Source: Flavobacteriales bacterium (GTDB lineage Bacteria; Bacteroidota; Bacteroidia; NS11-12g; UBA9320). From it: a stretch of 64,000 nucleotides of DNA. Where the stretch lies: positions 124,001 to 188,000 of the forward strand of contig JACJZW010000003.1 in assembly GCA_020635355.1 (NCBI GenBank), read 5' to 3'. Position 1 is the first letter of the stretch. Each line of letters starts with the position of its first letter. The notes below the pieces were generated by a model. The model made no database searches. It was given only the letters and a program-made list of their open reading frames with translations, and had not been told where the DNA came from. This document shows positions 42,393 through 51,840 of this stretch, in pieces. A program made the translations under genes and the position numbers.

Positions 42393-43550
42393 ATGTCAAT
42401 GAGTTGGCGCACGATGTTCATGGCCATCGTCCTGTTGACCGTGAGTTGTAGCGGAGATCAGGAAATACCTGCCATTAGCGAGCACGATTTGTTGGTGGTT
42501 GGTGCGGAGAAGGATCTCAACCTCATTTCCGCCCTCAGTTCCAGCCACGGTGGTTTTTACATCGGCACGCAGTCAAAGGAAACTGGCCGACAAAAAATCC
42601 GGATCGATTATTACGATTCCTCTTTCAATCATCAATGGAGTACATTGTTGGGAGCGGATCTCGACAATAGACTCTTGCGCATATTTGAAGACCCGGATGG
42701 GAATCTGCTGGTATCCGGTATGTCGTATGGATTGGAGAAGGAAAACGAACCCCTTGACGTACATCGATTCTGGACTCCGGTAGTATTCCTATTAGATGAT
42801 ATGGGCAAGGTTCAGTGGCATAAAAATCTGGATTTTAACCTGATAGCCTTTAAAGATGTGGGAACGAATGAACGAATGGCCGACATCATTCGTGATGCCT
42901 CCGGTAACTATATTTTGGGGGGCGAAATGGTGGATCAGGCGGATTTACAGGGCATGCTTTTTAAGGTGAATTCCTCGGAACCATACAGCAGATATTATGC
43001 CTCTAACAACAATGATGGCAAGGTGGAGGCCGTATTTGAAGGTGATAACCTGTACTTTATGATGGAGTATAATCAGTACAATGGTGGAGATGCGACGTTG
43101 CAATTTAAGACCTTGTCCAAGTTGATGCCGGCAGGGGCTAATCGGTTTAAAACCGTCTATTCCGAGCCATGGCCCTGGGGGAATTCATACAGCAATGGAC
43201 GAATTTCGAGCTTTAAGCAACAGCTTTCAAACGACTTTGTCTATAACTACATTTTCGCTGATCATATCACGCGATATACCTGGCACACCGCGGCATCTTA
43301 TACTTCCAAAGAAGAAATCCTTCTTCCATTTGGACCGGTGGAGTCGTGCTTTCAGGTATCGAATCGCCGATTTGTTTTTAAAGATTCCCATGGCACGTTG
43401 ATACAAACCAATGGTCAATTTGAGTTGGATGGAACATTGGAAACCACCTGGGATATTGACGAGTTGGTTCAACTAGAAAACGGGGAGTACGTTGGATTTA
43501 CCTCTCGGGATAATTTTGTGTACGCCGTTAAATTGGGGAAGATTCAATGA
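42393..43550 (+). CDS. Paired surface lipoprotein, type A (copy 1)
   Basis: About 385 aa from ATG 42393 (ATG 42399 or GTG 42378 also possible). Lipobox TVSC near residue 19. The mature part reads as a beta-propeller of GGFYIGTQS / KIRIDYYDSSFNHQWSTLLG / DGNLLVSG units, the style of exported delta-60-like repeats. The C-terminal signature LPFGPVESCFQVSN, GTLIQTNGQFELDGTLETTWD, VQLENGEYVGF is shared with genes 44788 and 48911. It overlaps its type B partner by 4 nt. Function unknown; probably outer-membrane lipid-anchored. Confidence 0.75.
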   Translation: MSMSWRTMFMAIVLLTVSCSGDQEIPAISEHDLLVVGAEKDLNLISALSSSHGGFYIGTQSKETGRQKIRIDYYDSSFNHQWSTLLGADLDNRLLRIFEDPDGNLLVSGMSYGLEKENEPLDVHRFWTPVVFLLDDMGKVQWHKNLDFNLIAFKDVGTNERMADIIRDASGNYILGGEMVDQADLQGMLFKVNSSEPYSRYYASNNNDGKVEAVFEGDNLYFMMEYNQYNGGDATLQFKTLSKLMPAGANRFKTVYSEPWPWGNSYSNGRISSFKQQLSNDFVYNYIFADHITRYTWHTAASYTSKEEILLPFGPVESCFQVSNRRFVFKDSHGTLIQTNGQFELDGTLETTWDIDELVQLENGEYVGFTSRDNFVYAVKLGKIQ

Positions 43551-44791
43551 GGATGAGAGGAAGATACATCAGCGTTGTCTTGGGGCTAATGCTTTTTCTG
43601 GGAGGGTGCATGGAAGATGGGGTAAACCAAGCCCGAAAGAATTTTCAACCAACCGGAGAATTTTTGATTCGCAACATCCAGATTCGCGAGAACGGGGACA
43701 TCGCCTGTGTTGGGAGCAATCGTGCCGGCGATACCACTAAGGTGTACCTGTATGATCAAAATCTTAATCTGAAAAACATTCTGATACCTTCGGCCAACCG
43801 GGATTTGAAAGGTTTTTTGCACATCCAATCACTTGAAAATGATGATTGGCTGGTGGTAGGGTCGGACGCCAGGGCAGAAGATCAGGTTGTTGCCTACCGA
43901 ACCAATCCGGATTTTAACATTCTGCACCGTCAAGCGTTAACAGGCAAAAACTCTGATACCAGCTGGTACGCCATGTTTGTTTACGAAATTCAGGAGTTAG
44001 ATAATGGTGATTTGATGGTGGTGCATGATGATTTTCGCGTACGATCCGGTTTTAAGGTAAGTCGGTTGGGGCCGGATTTATCCGTTCGCTATCAGGCCAA
44101 TCCCTGGTTTCAGTACGAAAAATCAAACACAGCAAGTCTATTCATTTCATCTCCCAAGGTAATGGAATTATCCGATGGGCGCTTTGCCGGTTGTTTCATG
44201 CGGGAAGAAATTGTCTGGGTTCAACCCAATGTTTCATATGAAGAAGCTTATACCATCCAATTTGGAATTATGGATGCTCAAGGAGAGCCCTTGCTGGAAA
44301 CGCAATGGTTGTATAAAGCGTCCCATGCACAGATTGTTTCGATCTCAGAAACTGAAAATTCCTTTGTGATTGGCACGATCTATAACGATGAGCATTTGCT
44401 GCACTATCATGAGGTGGACAAGGTTACCGGAAAGTTGATGCAAACGGTTCAGCTGGACAATCACTTCCGAAACAATCGCTGGGTATTTCCGCGATATCTC
44501 AACCACTTTGGATATGGCGAAGCCAATCGGTTACCCCAAAAATTGTCGGCCCATGGCGGACATTTCTTGTATACCCCGGACGCCGAACGCGTGCAATACG
44601 TTCAGGTACAGCAAGGTTTGAAACTTACTCCTACCTTTACGTTATTCCTTCCACCAGTGGAAGAGGTGGGAACTATGAGACAGGTGTTTACCAACAGGGA
44701 AACCATGTTGGTTGGGGTTAGCTACCAGTACAACGGACTATGGTATTTTAACCTTCAGGAAGTGGATTTTAACGGAGAAATTGTACCATGA
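43547..44791 (+). CDS. Paired surface lipoprotein, type B (copy 1)
   Basis: 414 aa, lipobox LGGC near residue 21. Propeller-like body: IQIRENGDIACVGSNRAGDTTKVYLYDQNLN and similar units. The end (MLVGVSYQYNGLWYFNLQEVDFNGEIV) is shared with the proteins at 45975 and 47728, which defines the type B family. It has 4-nt overlaps with the type A gene before it and the next type A gene after it. Function unknown. Confidence 0.75.
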   Translation: MRMRGRYISVVLGLMLFLGGCMEDGVNQARKNFQPTGEFLIRNIQIRENGDIACVGSNRAGDTTKVYLYDQNLNLKNILIPSANRDLKGFLHIQSLENDDWLVVGSDARAEDQVVAYRTNPDFNILHRQALTGKNSDTSWYAMFVYEIQELDNGDLMVVHDDFRVRSGFKVSRLGPDLSVRYQANPWFQYEKSNTASLFISSPKVMELSDGRFAGCFMREEIVWVQPNVSYEEAYTIQFGIMDAQGEPLLETQWLYKASHAQIVSISETENSFVIGTIYNDEHLLHYHEVDKVTGKLMQTVQLDNHFRNNRWVFPRYLNHFGYGEANRLPQKLSAHGGHFLYTPDAERVQYVQVQQGLKLTPTFTLFLPPVEEVGTMRQVFTNRETMLVGVSYQYNGLWYFNLQEVDFNGEIVP

Positions 44792-45978
44792 TTCAATACA
44801 CCACGCTATCTGATAATTGGGTTAAACCTGTTGGAATTGTACTGGTGGTTATGCTCATGATTCTGGGCTGTCATTCCACTGAACAACCCGCCATAGGGGC
44901 GTCATCCTTTCTCATTTTTGGCAACACATCCAATAATGAATTGGTGGATTTGAAGGCAACTCCGGACGGTGGTTTTGTGGTGGGAATGAATACCTACTTG
45001 CGGGGGAATCAGGATTTTCGGGTTCGGAAGTATACAGCTGATTTTAAGTTGGAATGGGAACGGGTATTTGGTGCAATTGGAAATGATTTTCTCAACCGGA
45101 TACGGGTGGACGCGGATCGAATTGTAGTGAGTGGAACGTCGCTAGGATACGGGAAGGATACCCTTAAACGCGAGGAGTTTAAAGAGCTGCATTTATTCTA
45201 CCGGGCGATGGATTTTTCGGGATCTACTCGTTGGGAAACAGCAACTCCGTTTTTGCAGGAAGGAGTTTATCTGGAACATCCTGAGTCGCTCATTTCGCAA
45301 AGTTCCGATCAACTCTTCCTGCTTCGGGAAAAGGACTATTCCCGATTTTCCGGTTTGGTGGTCTTGAAGGATGATGGCACTATGAACAAGGTGATGACCT
45401 CACTCCAATTGGATTTTGCCCATGTTTTTGAGACCGATGCCGGTTACGTGGTGCATTGGTGCACCGCGAATGATGCCGGTTTTTCAACGATCAGCAAGTC
45501 GTTTAAAAATAAGGAAGTAGATCAATATACCGTTGGGGTAACCGCCTCTGATTGGCCATGGAAAGGACTTTTACTGGATGAAATCGGACTGGTAGGACAA
45601 ACGAAGAATACCACGGCCACCGGCGATTTGCAGGTGAATTATTTGATGCCGGATAGAGGGTATCGGTACACCTATCATCCATCTACGCAGACGATTGATT
45701 TCAGTTCCCTTACGTTGCCATTTGAGGAAATTTTGTCGGTCTCACCTCAGCCGGATGGGCATGTGATTATCGCTCAGAAAAATGGGATGATCTTTGAAAC
45801 CGATGGGGAATTTCAGGTGTTACACTCGTTTCAGTCCGATGCCTCCGTATATGAAAGTACGGTGGTTCATCACTTCGTGACCAAGCTTGCCAGTGGGGAA
45901 TACATCGTTGGATTTGAAAAGGATCGGATCATGCATGTGGTTCGATACGGTACGGATGGAAAGGTGATGACGAGATGA
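44788..45978 (+). CDS. Paired surface lipoprotein, type A (copy 2)
   Basis: 396 aa, longer N-terminus before lipobox ILGC near residue 28. The first propeller unit is very clear: DGGFVVGMNTYLRGNQDFRV then RKYTADFKLEWERVFGAIGN, matching the common exported repeat 'DGGYIIAG..DFYLIKTD..GNLLWEKTFG'. C-terminal type A signature: LPFEEILSVSPQPDGHVIIA, GMIFETDGEFQVLHSFQSD, KLASGEYIVGF. A W-PW motif (DWPWKG) is shared with copy 1. ATGA overlaps on both sides. Confidence 0.75.
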   Translation: MIQYTTLSDNWVKPVGIVLVVMLMILGCHSTEQPAIGASSFLIFGNTSNNELVDLKATPDGGFVVGMNTYLRGNQDFRVRKYTADFKLEWERVFGAIGNDFLNRIRVDADRIVVSGTSLGYGKDTLKREEFKELHLFYRAMDFSGSTRWETATPFLQEGVYLEHPESLISQSSDQLFLLREKDYSRFSGLVVLKDDGTMNKVMTSLQLDFAHVFETDAGYVVHWCTANDAGFSTISKSFKNKEVDQYTVGVTASDWPWKGLLLDEIGLVGQTKNTTATGDLQVNYLMPDRGYRYTYHPSTQTIDFSSLTLPFEEILSVSPQPDGHVIIAQKNGMIFETDGEFQVLHSFQSDASVYESTVVHHFVTKLASGEYIVGFEKDRIMHVVRYGTDGKVMTR

Positions 45979-47126
45979 GAGGGCTAGTTTATTGTTTGAT
46001 TAGCATACTGGTTCTTGGCGGATGTCAACCGGATGAGGTGAATCGTTCCAGATTTCGGCGCGATTTGAATTCGGCCTTCATTATTCGGTCCATCGAGGCG
46101 GGCGATAACGGTGAATTCTACTGCGTAGGGTTGATTCATCTTACCGACACCACGGTGGTGATGAAATACGATCAGGATCTCAACCGAATTCATTCCACGG
46201 CCATCCAATCCTTACCCCAGTTTGCCGGGCAAACAGTTTTAACCCGAAATGGAAGCGGCTGGCTGATTTCAGAGGTGTTGAAGACGGGAAACCAGAACGA
46301 GGTGTATCTGCATCAAACAGATGAGGCTTTTGCCATTTTGCACAGCCAACTTTTGTACTCCCAGCTTACACCGGTAGGAAGGCGCTCCGGAACGGTCGAC
46401 GAAATCGTGGCTGCAAATGGTGCCATTACCGTGGTGTTGGACACCGGACGGATTAATTCATTGGGGAATTACGAAAACTACGGATACAAATTGATGTGTC
46501 TCAATCCCGACTTATCGATCCGATATTCGTTTCCAACCAACGGAATCGTACAAACCAAAACGCAGATCTTGCCATCGGGAGAGGTGTTTTACTGTGGTAA
46601 TTCAATCACCACGCAGCCGCAATTGGTGTATGGTTTGATTGACCCAACTGGTCAGGAGCGCTACCAAAATGTGATGAAGCGCGATGTTCAGTTTGCCGGT
46701 ATGATTGGTGTGGCTTCAACATCCAAAGGAATGGTGATTCAACGGGTGGCCAATTCTGATCAGCTTCTGATTTACAACCTGATTGAACCCCAATTCGGTG
46801 ATCCCATCAAGGAAACCGTGATAGCCGAGAATCACTTGAATTTCGATGTTTTTGGCGGGAACCCCCTTCCAGCACAATTAACCGGTGAGAACGGATTGGC
46901 CCTTCTAAACCATGAAAAGTTGATGCTGGAATACCTGACTTTTGACGAAGACCTCAATCCGAGTTTACGATTTACAGCCAGACCACATGGCATCCCGTGG
47001 ATTCAATCATTCCGACAGCTCCACACCACCCGGAATACGGTGATCATTGGACAATCCCTGGAAGATCGAGGCAATTATGACTTTGTTCTTCAGGAATTTG
47101 AAATGAATGGAGAATTAGTGGAGTAA
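45975..47126 (+). CDS. Paired surface lipoprotein, type B (copy 2)
   Basis: 383 aa, lipobox LGGC near residue 17. Type B features: IEAGDNGEFYCVGLIHLTDT, VVMKYDQDLNRIHS, and the end NTVIIGQSLEDRGNYDFVLQ followed by EFEMNGELVE. It overlaps type A copy 2 by 4 nt and is the last gene of the forward operon. Immediately after it lies repeat copy A (from about 47141), then the third pair in opposite orientation. Confidence 0.75.
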   Translation: MRGLVYCLISILVLGGCQPDEVNRSRFRRDLNSAFIIRSIEAGDNGEFYCVGLIHLTDTTVVMKYDQDLNRIHSTAIQSLPQFAGQTVLTRNGSGWLISEVLKTGNQNEVYLHQTDEAFAILHSQLLYSQLTPVGRRSGTVDEIVAANGAITVVLDTGRINSLGNYENYGYKLMCLNPDLSIRYSFPTNGIVQTKTQILPSGEVFYCGNSITTQPQLVYGLIDPTGQERYQNVMKRDVQFAGMIGVASTSKGMVIQRVANSDQLLIYNLIEPQFGDPIKETVIAENHLNFDVFGGNPLPAQLTGENGLALLNHEKLMLEYLTFDEDLNPSLRFTARPHGIPWIQSFRQLHTTRNTVIIGQSLEDRGNYDFVLQEFEMNGELVE

Positions 47127-47140
47127 ATACCAAGATCCAC

Positions 47141-47704
47141 CAAAACTAAGATCTAAAAACTAAGAGCTACTTGAGGGCTCGGTTGAGTTTAGAGTTTTGA
47201 ACGGTAAGTTCTGAGTTTTTTTTGATTGTCGCGAGCATCCGCCTGGGGAGTGTTGAGATATTTGATGAGACTGTCGCGAGCATCTGCTCGTGACACCTTT
47301 TAATGATTCGACGAGCATCTGCCTGAGGAGTATTTATTGAGTTCAGAGATCTGAACTGTGAGTTCTGAGTATCTTTATAGAGCTGTCGCGAGCATCCGCT
47401 CGTGACACCTTTTGATGATTCGACGAGCATTCGCTCGTCCTATTTGATCGAACACCACCCAAGATTGGTTCCCGTTGCAGACATGAAGATAGCCATGCTA
47501 CGATGTTTCATCGCCGTAGCTTTAGCGCAGGCGCTGCTCCATCGCCGTAGCTTTGGCGCAGGCGCTCGCTATGACGTTTTCCAAAAGTATAATTCTTTGC
47601 GAATCCGTTGCGACCATGGCGCCATGGCAGTTCAAGCCATCCACGCAGACCCAACTCTGATCTCAAAACTCTGATCCCAGATCTCAACCAAACACCTCCT
47701 TCAA
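47141..47704 (+). repeat. Interspersed intergenic repeat, copy A
   Basis: About 560 bp without a gene. Shared words with copies B and C: AAGATCTAAAAACTAAGAG, TTGAGGGCTC, GTTCTGAGT; the hairpin GACGAGCATTCGCTCGTC (47422-47439); GTCGCGAGCATCCGCTCGTGAC-type hairpins; a duplicated 31-bp unit beginning ATCGCCGTAGCTTT; CGCTCGCTATGACGTTTTCC; and the 14-bp palindrome CCATGGCGCCATGG (47614-47627). Its last 24 bp are identical to copy B, including 21 bp of the SRPBCC gene 3' end there. Confidence 0.8.
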
Positions 47705-47727
47705 CACCCAATTCAAAAATCATAGAA

Positions 47728-48930
47728 TCAGTGATCCAGCAACTTTCCATCCTTCGAGAATTTCTTTAACTCAAAGTAGATTTCGTTGTTGTATTCATAC
47801 GACAAGCCAATCACGATGGAACCGTTGGCCGTTAACATGGATCGATAGGCTATAACCTGATCAAAGTCGGGCATTGGTACATCAAACTGGTGTTGCGGCA
47901 GTCCGCTTTTCCCAATGGTGACGTATTGTAATGTTCTCAGAAACGGATTGCATAACAACTGTCCGAAGTTGCCGGGCTCAACTTCCTCCAACGGATTGGG
48001 TCGGTCATACGTCGCATTTACCAAACCATCTACTGGGGTGATCCGATCAATCAGTTTACCATCGGATCGATTGATACGATAGTAAATCTGACGGGAATCA
48101 GGGCCCTCAATGGCCGATAAAATCAACGTGTTGGCTTCCACACCAATGCCAATTGGTGCAACCACACTCGTTAACGGAATTTCCTCTTCGTACTGCGTTT
48201 TACCCCGAGCATCGACCTTTCCGAAATAAAGGGAAAGGTGATCGGTGAAGTAGGCGAGGAAAGAATAATATACTTCTCCGGATGACGTGGGGGTAATTTT
48301 GGGAAATCCGGTTGCTTTAAACCCGGGGAGTGATTCCAGGGAGCTGTTTAAATTCTTTCGATAGGTCTCATTTAGATCCTCATCATAAATGGCAAAGTAA
48401 CAGAGGGATTCACGTTTCTTGATCCACCATTCTTCCCAGGAAAGGTAGGTGGTTCCATTGATCACCTTTACATCATTCACGTCCGGTGAATGGGTGCTGT
48501 CGTGCACCATCTTAATGGATTTGATGGGCTGAAAATTCTCATCAACCTTCCACAAATGGTATTTGGAAGTTGAAAATCCGGAAAAATCCCACACCTCAGA
48601 CATGGTCCAGGTGCCATCGCTCCAATGTCCAAACCGAAGCAGATCATCGTACTCCTGGAGATCCGGAAAATAGATGGATCGGATCGTGTCCAGACCGGAA
48701 TCGTATTCCTTCAAGGTTCTTGGCCACGCTACGTCCGTGGAAGCTGCATAGGTGATGCCAAAACAGTTGATTTCCCCAGCTGGACCAGGATGCATGGAGA
48801 GCAAGATGAAGTCTTGACCTTGATGGGTAATGCGTATGTTGGAGGAATTGTGTTCCACCTTTTGGCAACCAGCCATCAGCACAACAAGTAGGCTTATCCA
48901 GCTGAGGTTTTTAATCCGTGAGATGGCCAT
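47728..48930 (-). CDS. Paired surface lipoprotein, type B (copy 3, inverted pair)
   Basis: 400 aa, lipobox MAGC near residue 22. Type B features: HPGPAGEINCFGITYAASTD near 47-66 and the end GSIVIGLSYEYNNEIYFELK, then KFSKDGKLLDH. It is downstream of type A copy 3 with a 20-nt overlap, so gene order A-B is kept although the pair is reversed relative to copies 1 and 2. Flanked by repeat copies A and B. Confidence 0.75.
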   Translation of the reverse strand: MAISRIKNLSWISLLVVLMAGCQKVEHNSSNIRITHQGQDFILLSMHPGPAGEINCFGITYAASTDVAWPRTLKEYDSGLDTIRSIYFPDLQEYDDLLRFGHWSDGTWTMSEVWDFSGFSTSKYHLWKVDENFQPIKSIKMVHDSTHSPDVNDVKVINGTTYLSWEEWWIKKRESLCYFAIYDEDLNETYRKNLNSSLESLPGFKATGFPKITPTSSGEVYYSFLAYFTDHLSLYFGKVDARGKTQYEEEIPLTSVVAPIGIGVEANTLILSAIEGPDSRQIYYRINRSDGKLIDRITPVDGLVNATYDRPNPLEEVEPGNFGQLLCNPFLRTLQYVTIGKSGLPQHQFDVPMPDFDQVIAYRSMLTANGSIVIGLSYEYNNEIYFELKKFSKDGKLLDH

Positions 48931-50089
48931 TGGGATCTAGTTTGATAACACGAATACTGCCCTTACTGGGATAAGCCAGCACAAAACTGCCGTCTGTAAG
49001 TTGAGTTATATCATACCCAAAGTAGGACGATGATATCGTTTTCAGTATGTTCAGATTCAGGTCGCACAGCACAATCTTACCCGTTGAATCCTGGATGAGG
49101 TAGTGCGAGCCATTAAGGCAGTTTATGTTCAGGATTTCTTCAACCGGAGGGGACAGTACATCAACGGTTGTCTTGTTCTGATCAACTGAATAATTCAATC
49201 GGATGATGGCATCGGGACGAATAAAATCCGTTGTTAATTGATTGGGTCCTAAATGAACTCGATAGCTGGAGACAGCGCCATAGGGTAAACTGTTTGAAAG
49301 TCGGTAATCCAGCGTGTCCAGATACTTGTAGTTGTTGGTGCCTCCGGTTTGCAGGTTAAAATAGTATACTGCTCCGATGAAACTTCCCGACAGAAAATCA
49401 TATGGATCGTGTGCAAGAATCAACGTCTTGTTGTCCACAAAATCGATGGCATGTGGCATGGCCGTCATGACAAATTGTTTGAGGACAGCACCGTTGCCGT
49501 CTGTTGCCAAGTAGCATCCTCTGCAATACGATAAACCGATGGTTCCCAGGTACTCGGTTGTTTCAAAAGCACTTGCAACGTGAAGCTCCCCATTCTGCTT
49601 TTCTGTGATATCCAGAAGGTGGTAGGTGCCTCGTACCTCATAGTAATTATTGTCGTTCGGGTCAATGTCGATATGCTTCTCCCACACCACCTTCCCGATG
49701 GATGAAATCCGAACCAGATAGAGATACATCTTCGCTGAAGTGGAGGGTATGTTATCTGGTGACAGGCTGCTGTATCCACCCAGGATTATATCGCCATTGG
49801 CCAGTACCTTCATGTATTTGAACTCCTCCACCTGATCCGATCCCAATTCAAGTTCCCATTGAACCGTCAGATTCGATGAATATCGTTTGAGGTAGATGTT
49901 GGAATTGGCACTTCTGAGCACGGTTCCACTGAGGAGAAAGCCATGATCGGATGTTGGGATCAGGGAGCCAACTGTCATAGGCTGTCCATCACCGTGGTAC
50001 ACCATGGAAGCTGAATCCGGTTTTATTTCCTGCTCGCTACAAGACGATACGAGGGAAGAAAGGATGAGAAGGGCAACTAGAAATCTCAC
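48911..50089 (-). CDS. Paired surface lipoprotein, type A (copy 3, inverted pair)
   Basis: 392 aa from GTG 50089, lipobox VSSC near residue 17. Type A features: SDHGFLLSGTVLRSANSNIY, LKRYSSNLTVQWELELGSDQ, LANGDIILGGYSS, and the C-terminal LSPPVEEILNINCLNGSHYL with GKIVLCDLNLNILKTISSS and LTDGSFVLAY. It has its own -7 element (TATTTTTG at 50112-50119 on this strand, 22 nt upstream). First gene of the inverted pair. Confidence 0.75.
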   Translation of the reverse strand: MRFLVALLILSSLVSSCSEQEIKPDSASMVYHGDGQPMTVGSLIPTSDHGFLLSGTVLRSANSNIYLKRYSSNLTVQWELELGSDQVEEFKYMKVLANGDIILGGYSSLSPDNIPSTSAKMYLYLVRISSIGKVVWEKHIDIDPNDNNYYEVRGTYHLLDITEKQNGELHVASAFETTEYLGTIGLSYCRGCYLATDGNGAVLKQFVMTAMPHAIDFVDNKTLILAHDPYDFLSGSFIGAVYYFNLQTGGTNNYKYLDTLDYRLSNSLPYGAVSSYRVHLGPNQLTTDFIRPDAIIRLNYSVDQNKTTVDVLSPPVEEILNINCLNGSHYLIQDSTGKIVLCDLNLNILKTISSSYFGYDITQLTDGSFVLAYPSKGSIRVIKLDPNGHLTD

Positions 50090-50111
50090 AACGGTGCGGG
50101 TTCGAGCCGAT

Positions 50112-50119
50112 CAAAAATA
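50112..50119 (-). promoter_or_regulatory. -7 element (TATTTTTG) of the inverted lipoprotein pair
   Basis: Exact TAnnTTTG on the minus strand, 22 nt before the GTG at 50089. Confidence 0.5.
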
Positions 50120-50160
50120 CGTATCTATTTTTAATGACTGTTGAGACCAATAACGAAGCA

Positions 50161-50624
50161 GGAATATCTAAGATCTAAAAACTAAGAACTATTTGAGGGC
50201 TCTGTTGAGTTTAGAGATTTGAACGGTGAGTTCTGAGTTTTTTTTGCTGTCGCTAAATGTCGCAAGCATCCGCCTGCGGAGTGCTGAGATATTTGATGAG
50301 ACTGTCGCGAGCATCTGCTCGTGACTTCGTCAAAATGGTAAGACGAGCATTCGCTCGTCGCAACCTGTTTGAAAACCACTCGAAGTTGATTGTGTCTAAG
50401 ACATGAAGATAGCCACGCTACGCTGCTCCACCGCCGAAGCTTTAGCGCAGGCACTGCTCCATCGCCGTAGCTTTAGCGCAGGCGCTCGCTATGACGTTTT
50501 CCAAAAGGATAATCCATTGCGAATCCGTTACGACCATGGCGCCATGGCGGTTCAATCCATCAACGCAGACCCAACTCAGATCTCAAAACTCTGATCTCTG
50601 ATCTCAACCAAACACCTCCTTCAA
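50161..50624 (+). repeat. Interspersed intergenic repeat, copy B
   Basis: Direct (same orientation) copy of the repeat at 47141-47704, with the identical hairpin at 50342-50359 and palindrome CCATGGCGCCATGG at 50534-50547. It has no gene of its own and runs into the 3' end of the SRPBCC gene at 50604. Confidence 0.8.
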
Positions 50625-51059
50625 GACCTTCTCCCGGTAATCAAAAATCTGAGTCAATTTTCTGCGAATAATCAGAGCATTTGCCAATCTACCCAGGAAG
50701 CCAAAGGGTGGCGCATAACTAATAATGTCCGTCATCAGCATGCCGCCATCTACTTCCTCAATATGGTGTTCGTGATGCCAGATGGCATAGGGGCCAATTC
50801 GTTGTTCATCCACAAAATAGTGACCTTCCTGAACATGCGTAATTTCTGTAACCCAGGTTGTTGAGATGCCCAGCAGTGGCTTCACCGTATACTCCACCAT
50901 CATGCCCGGATACATGACCTCCGGGACCTCACTCCGGATAAGGAATCCCATATCGGATGGGGTAATTTTACTGAGGTTTCGGGGAGATGAAATAAAGTCC
51001 CAAAGGATCTTCCGATCCGTTGGTATGCGTTGGGTTCGTTTGAATTGGTAAAAGGCCAT
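50604..51059 (-). CDS. SRPBCC family protein (cyclase/dehydrase-like)
   Basis: 151 aa from ATG 51059, two bases after the SDR stop; GTG 51065 would overlap that stop instead. Bet v1-like fold: FKRTQRIPTDRKILWDFISSPRNLSKITPSDM, PGMMVEYTVKPLLGISTTWVTEIT, GPYAIWHHEHHIEEVDGGMLMTDIISYAPP, then a C-terminal helix with IFDYREKVLKEVF. This subgroup commonly accompanies SDR, cryptochrome or photolyase genes. Function unknown. The last 21 coding bases recur at the end of repeat copy A. Confidence 0.83.
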   Translation of the reverse strand: MAFYQFKRTQRIPTDRKILWDFISSPRNLSKITPSDMGFLIRSEVPEVMYPGMMVEYTVKPLLGISTTWVTEITHVQEGHYFVDEQRIGPYAIWHHEHHIEEVDGGMLMTDIISYAPPFGFLGRLANALIIRRKLTQIFDYREKVLKEVFG

Positions 51060-51061
51060 AA

Positions 51062-51766
51062 TCACACTTTGAGGGTTGATGCACCGCCGTCAACGGCTAA
51101 AATCTGACCCGTAATCCAGGACGACTTATCTGATAACAGGAATACCGCCATGTTGGCCACATCATCTGTTGTTCCAATACGTTTCATCGGATTTCGTGCG
51201 GCATTGGCTTCCCGTTTTGCCTCCGTGTTTAACAACCCGGCTGCCAACGGCGTATCGGTGAGTGACGGGGCGATGCAGTTGAACCGGATGGCTGGAGCAT
51301 ATTCAGCCGCCAGAGATCGGCACAATCCTTCCACAGCACCTTTGGAGGCTGCTACCTTGCTGTGAAACGGAAAACCGTGTTGGACGGCAACGGTAGAAAA
51401 CATCACCACAGACGCCTGAGTCGATTTTTTTAACATGGGTAAGGCATAGTGTATCACTTTAATTAAGCCGAGAACATTGGTGGTGTAATCCGCAACAAAA
51501 TCTTCCGGGTTAATCCGGTGAAACGGTTTTAGGTCAATGGTGCCCGGTGCATATACCACACCGTCCAATTGGTCCGGAAGGTTGGGAATGTTCAATTCTC
51601 CATCGGCGTGAAAGGTCGTAAAGGGGATGCCATCATGACGTTCATTCTCCGGAGTAGAATGAGCTGTGGCCCATACCTGATGCCCTTCATCGAGCAGTAA
51701 TTGCATGGTGCGCAATCCAATGCCGGAGGTCCCGCCAATCACCAGATAATTCTTTGAATCCATCAT
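51062..51766 (-). CDS. SDR-family protein lacking the catalytic tyrosine
   Basis: 234 aa Rossmann-fold short-chain dehydrogenase/reductase. Seen: cofactor loop VIGGTSGIGLRTM near 8-20, GVVYAPGTI near 70, SVVMFSTVAV near 120-129, and the C-terminal SWITGQILAVDGGAST. The active-site region reads HSKVAASKGAVEGL, so the Tyr of Y-x3-K is replaced by Val while Lys is kept. A subset of SDRs next to SRPBCC genes shares this feature, so it may use another mechanism or be non-enzymatic. It is coupled to the SRPBCC gene. Confidence 0.85.
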   Translation of the reverse strand: MMDSKNYLVIGGTSGIGLRTMQLLLDEGHQVWATAHSTPENERHDGIPFTTFHADGELNIPNLPDQLDGVVYAPGTIDLKPFHRINPEDFVADYTTNVLGLIKVIHYALPMLKKSTQASVVMFSTVAVQHGFPFHSKVAASKGAVEGLCRSLAAEYAPAIRFNCIAPSLTDTPLAAGLLNTEAKREANAARNPMKRIGTTDDVANMAVFLLSDKSSWITGQILAVDGGASTLKV

Positions 51767-51840
51767 AGTTGATGATGAAACAACTTGTTCGTGAGATGGT
51801 TTTTGGGGAATGGGGGATGGGGGATGGGGAAGGAATAACG

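Noticed and set aside
50182..50454. Open frames inside repeat copies A, B and C (also 47167-47750 and 51962-52240)
   Set aside because: They translate repeat hairpins and tandem units (words such as SERLRQSYGDG) on either strand; no start context or protein-like composition.
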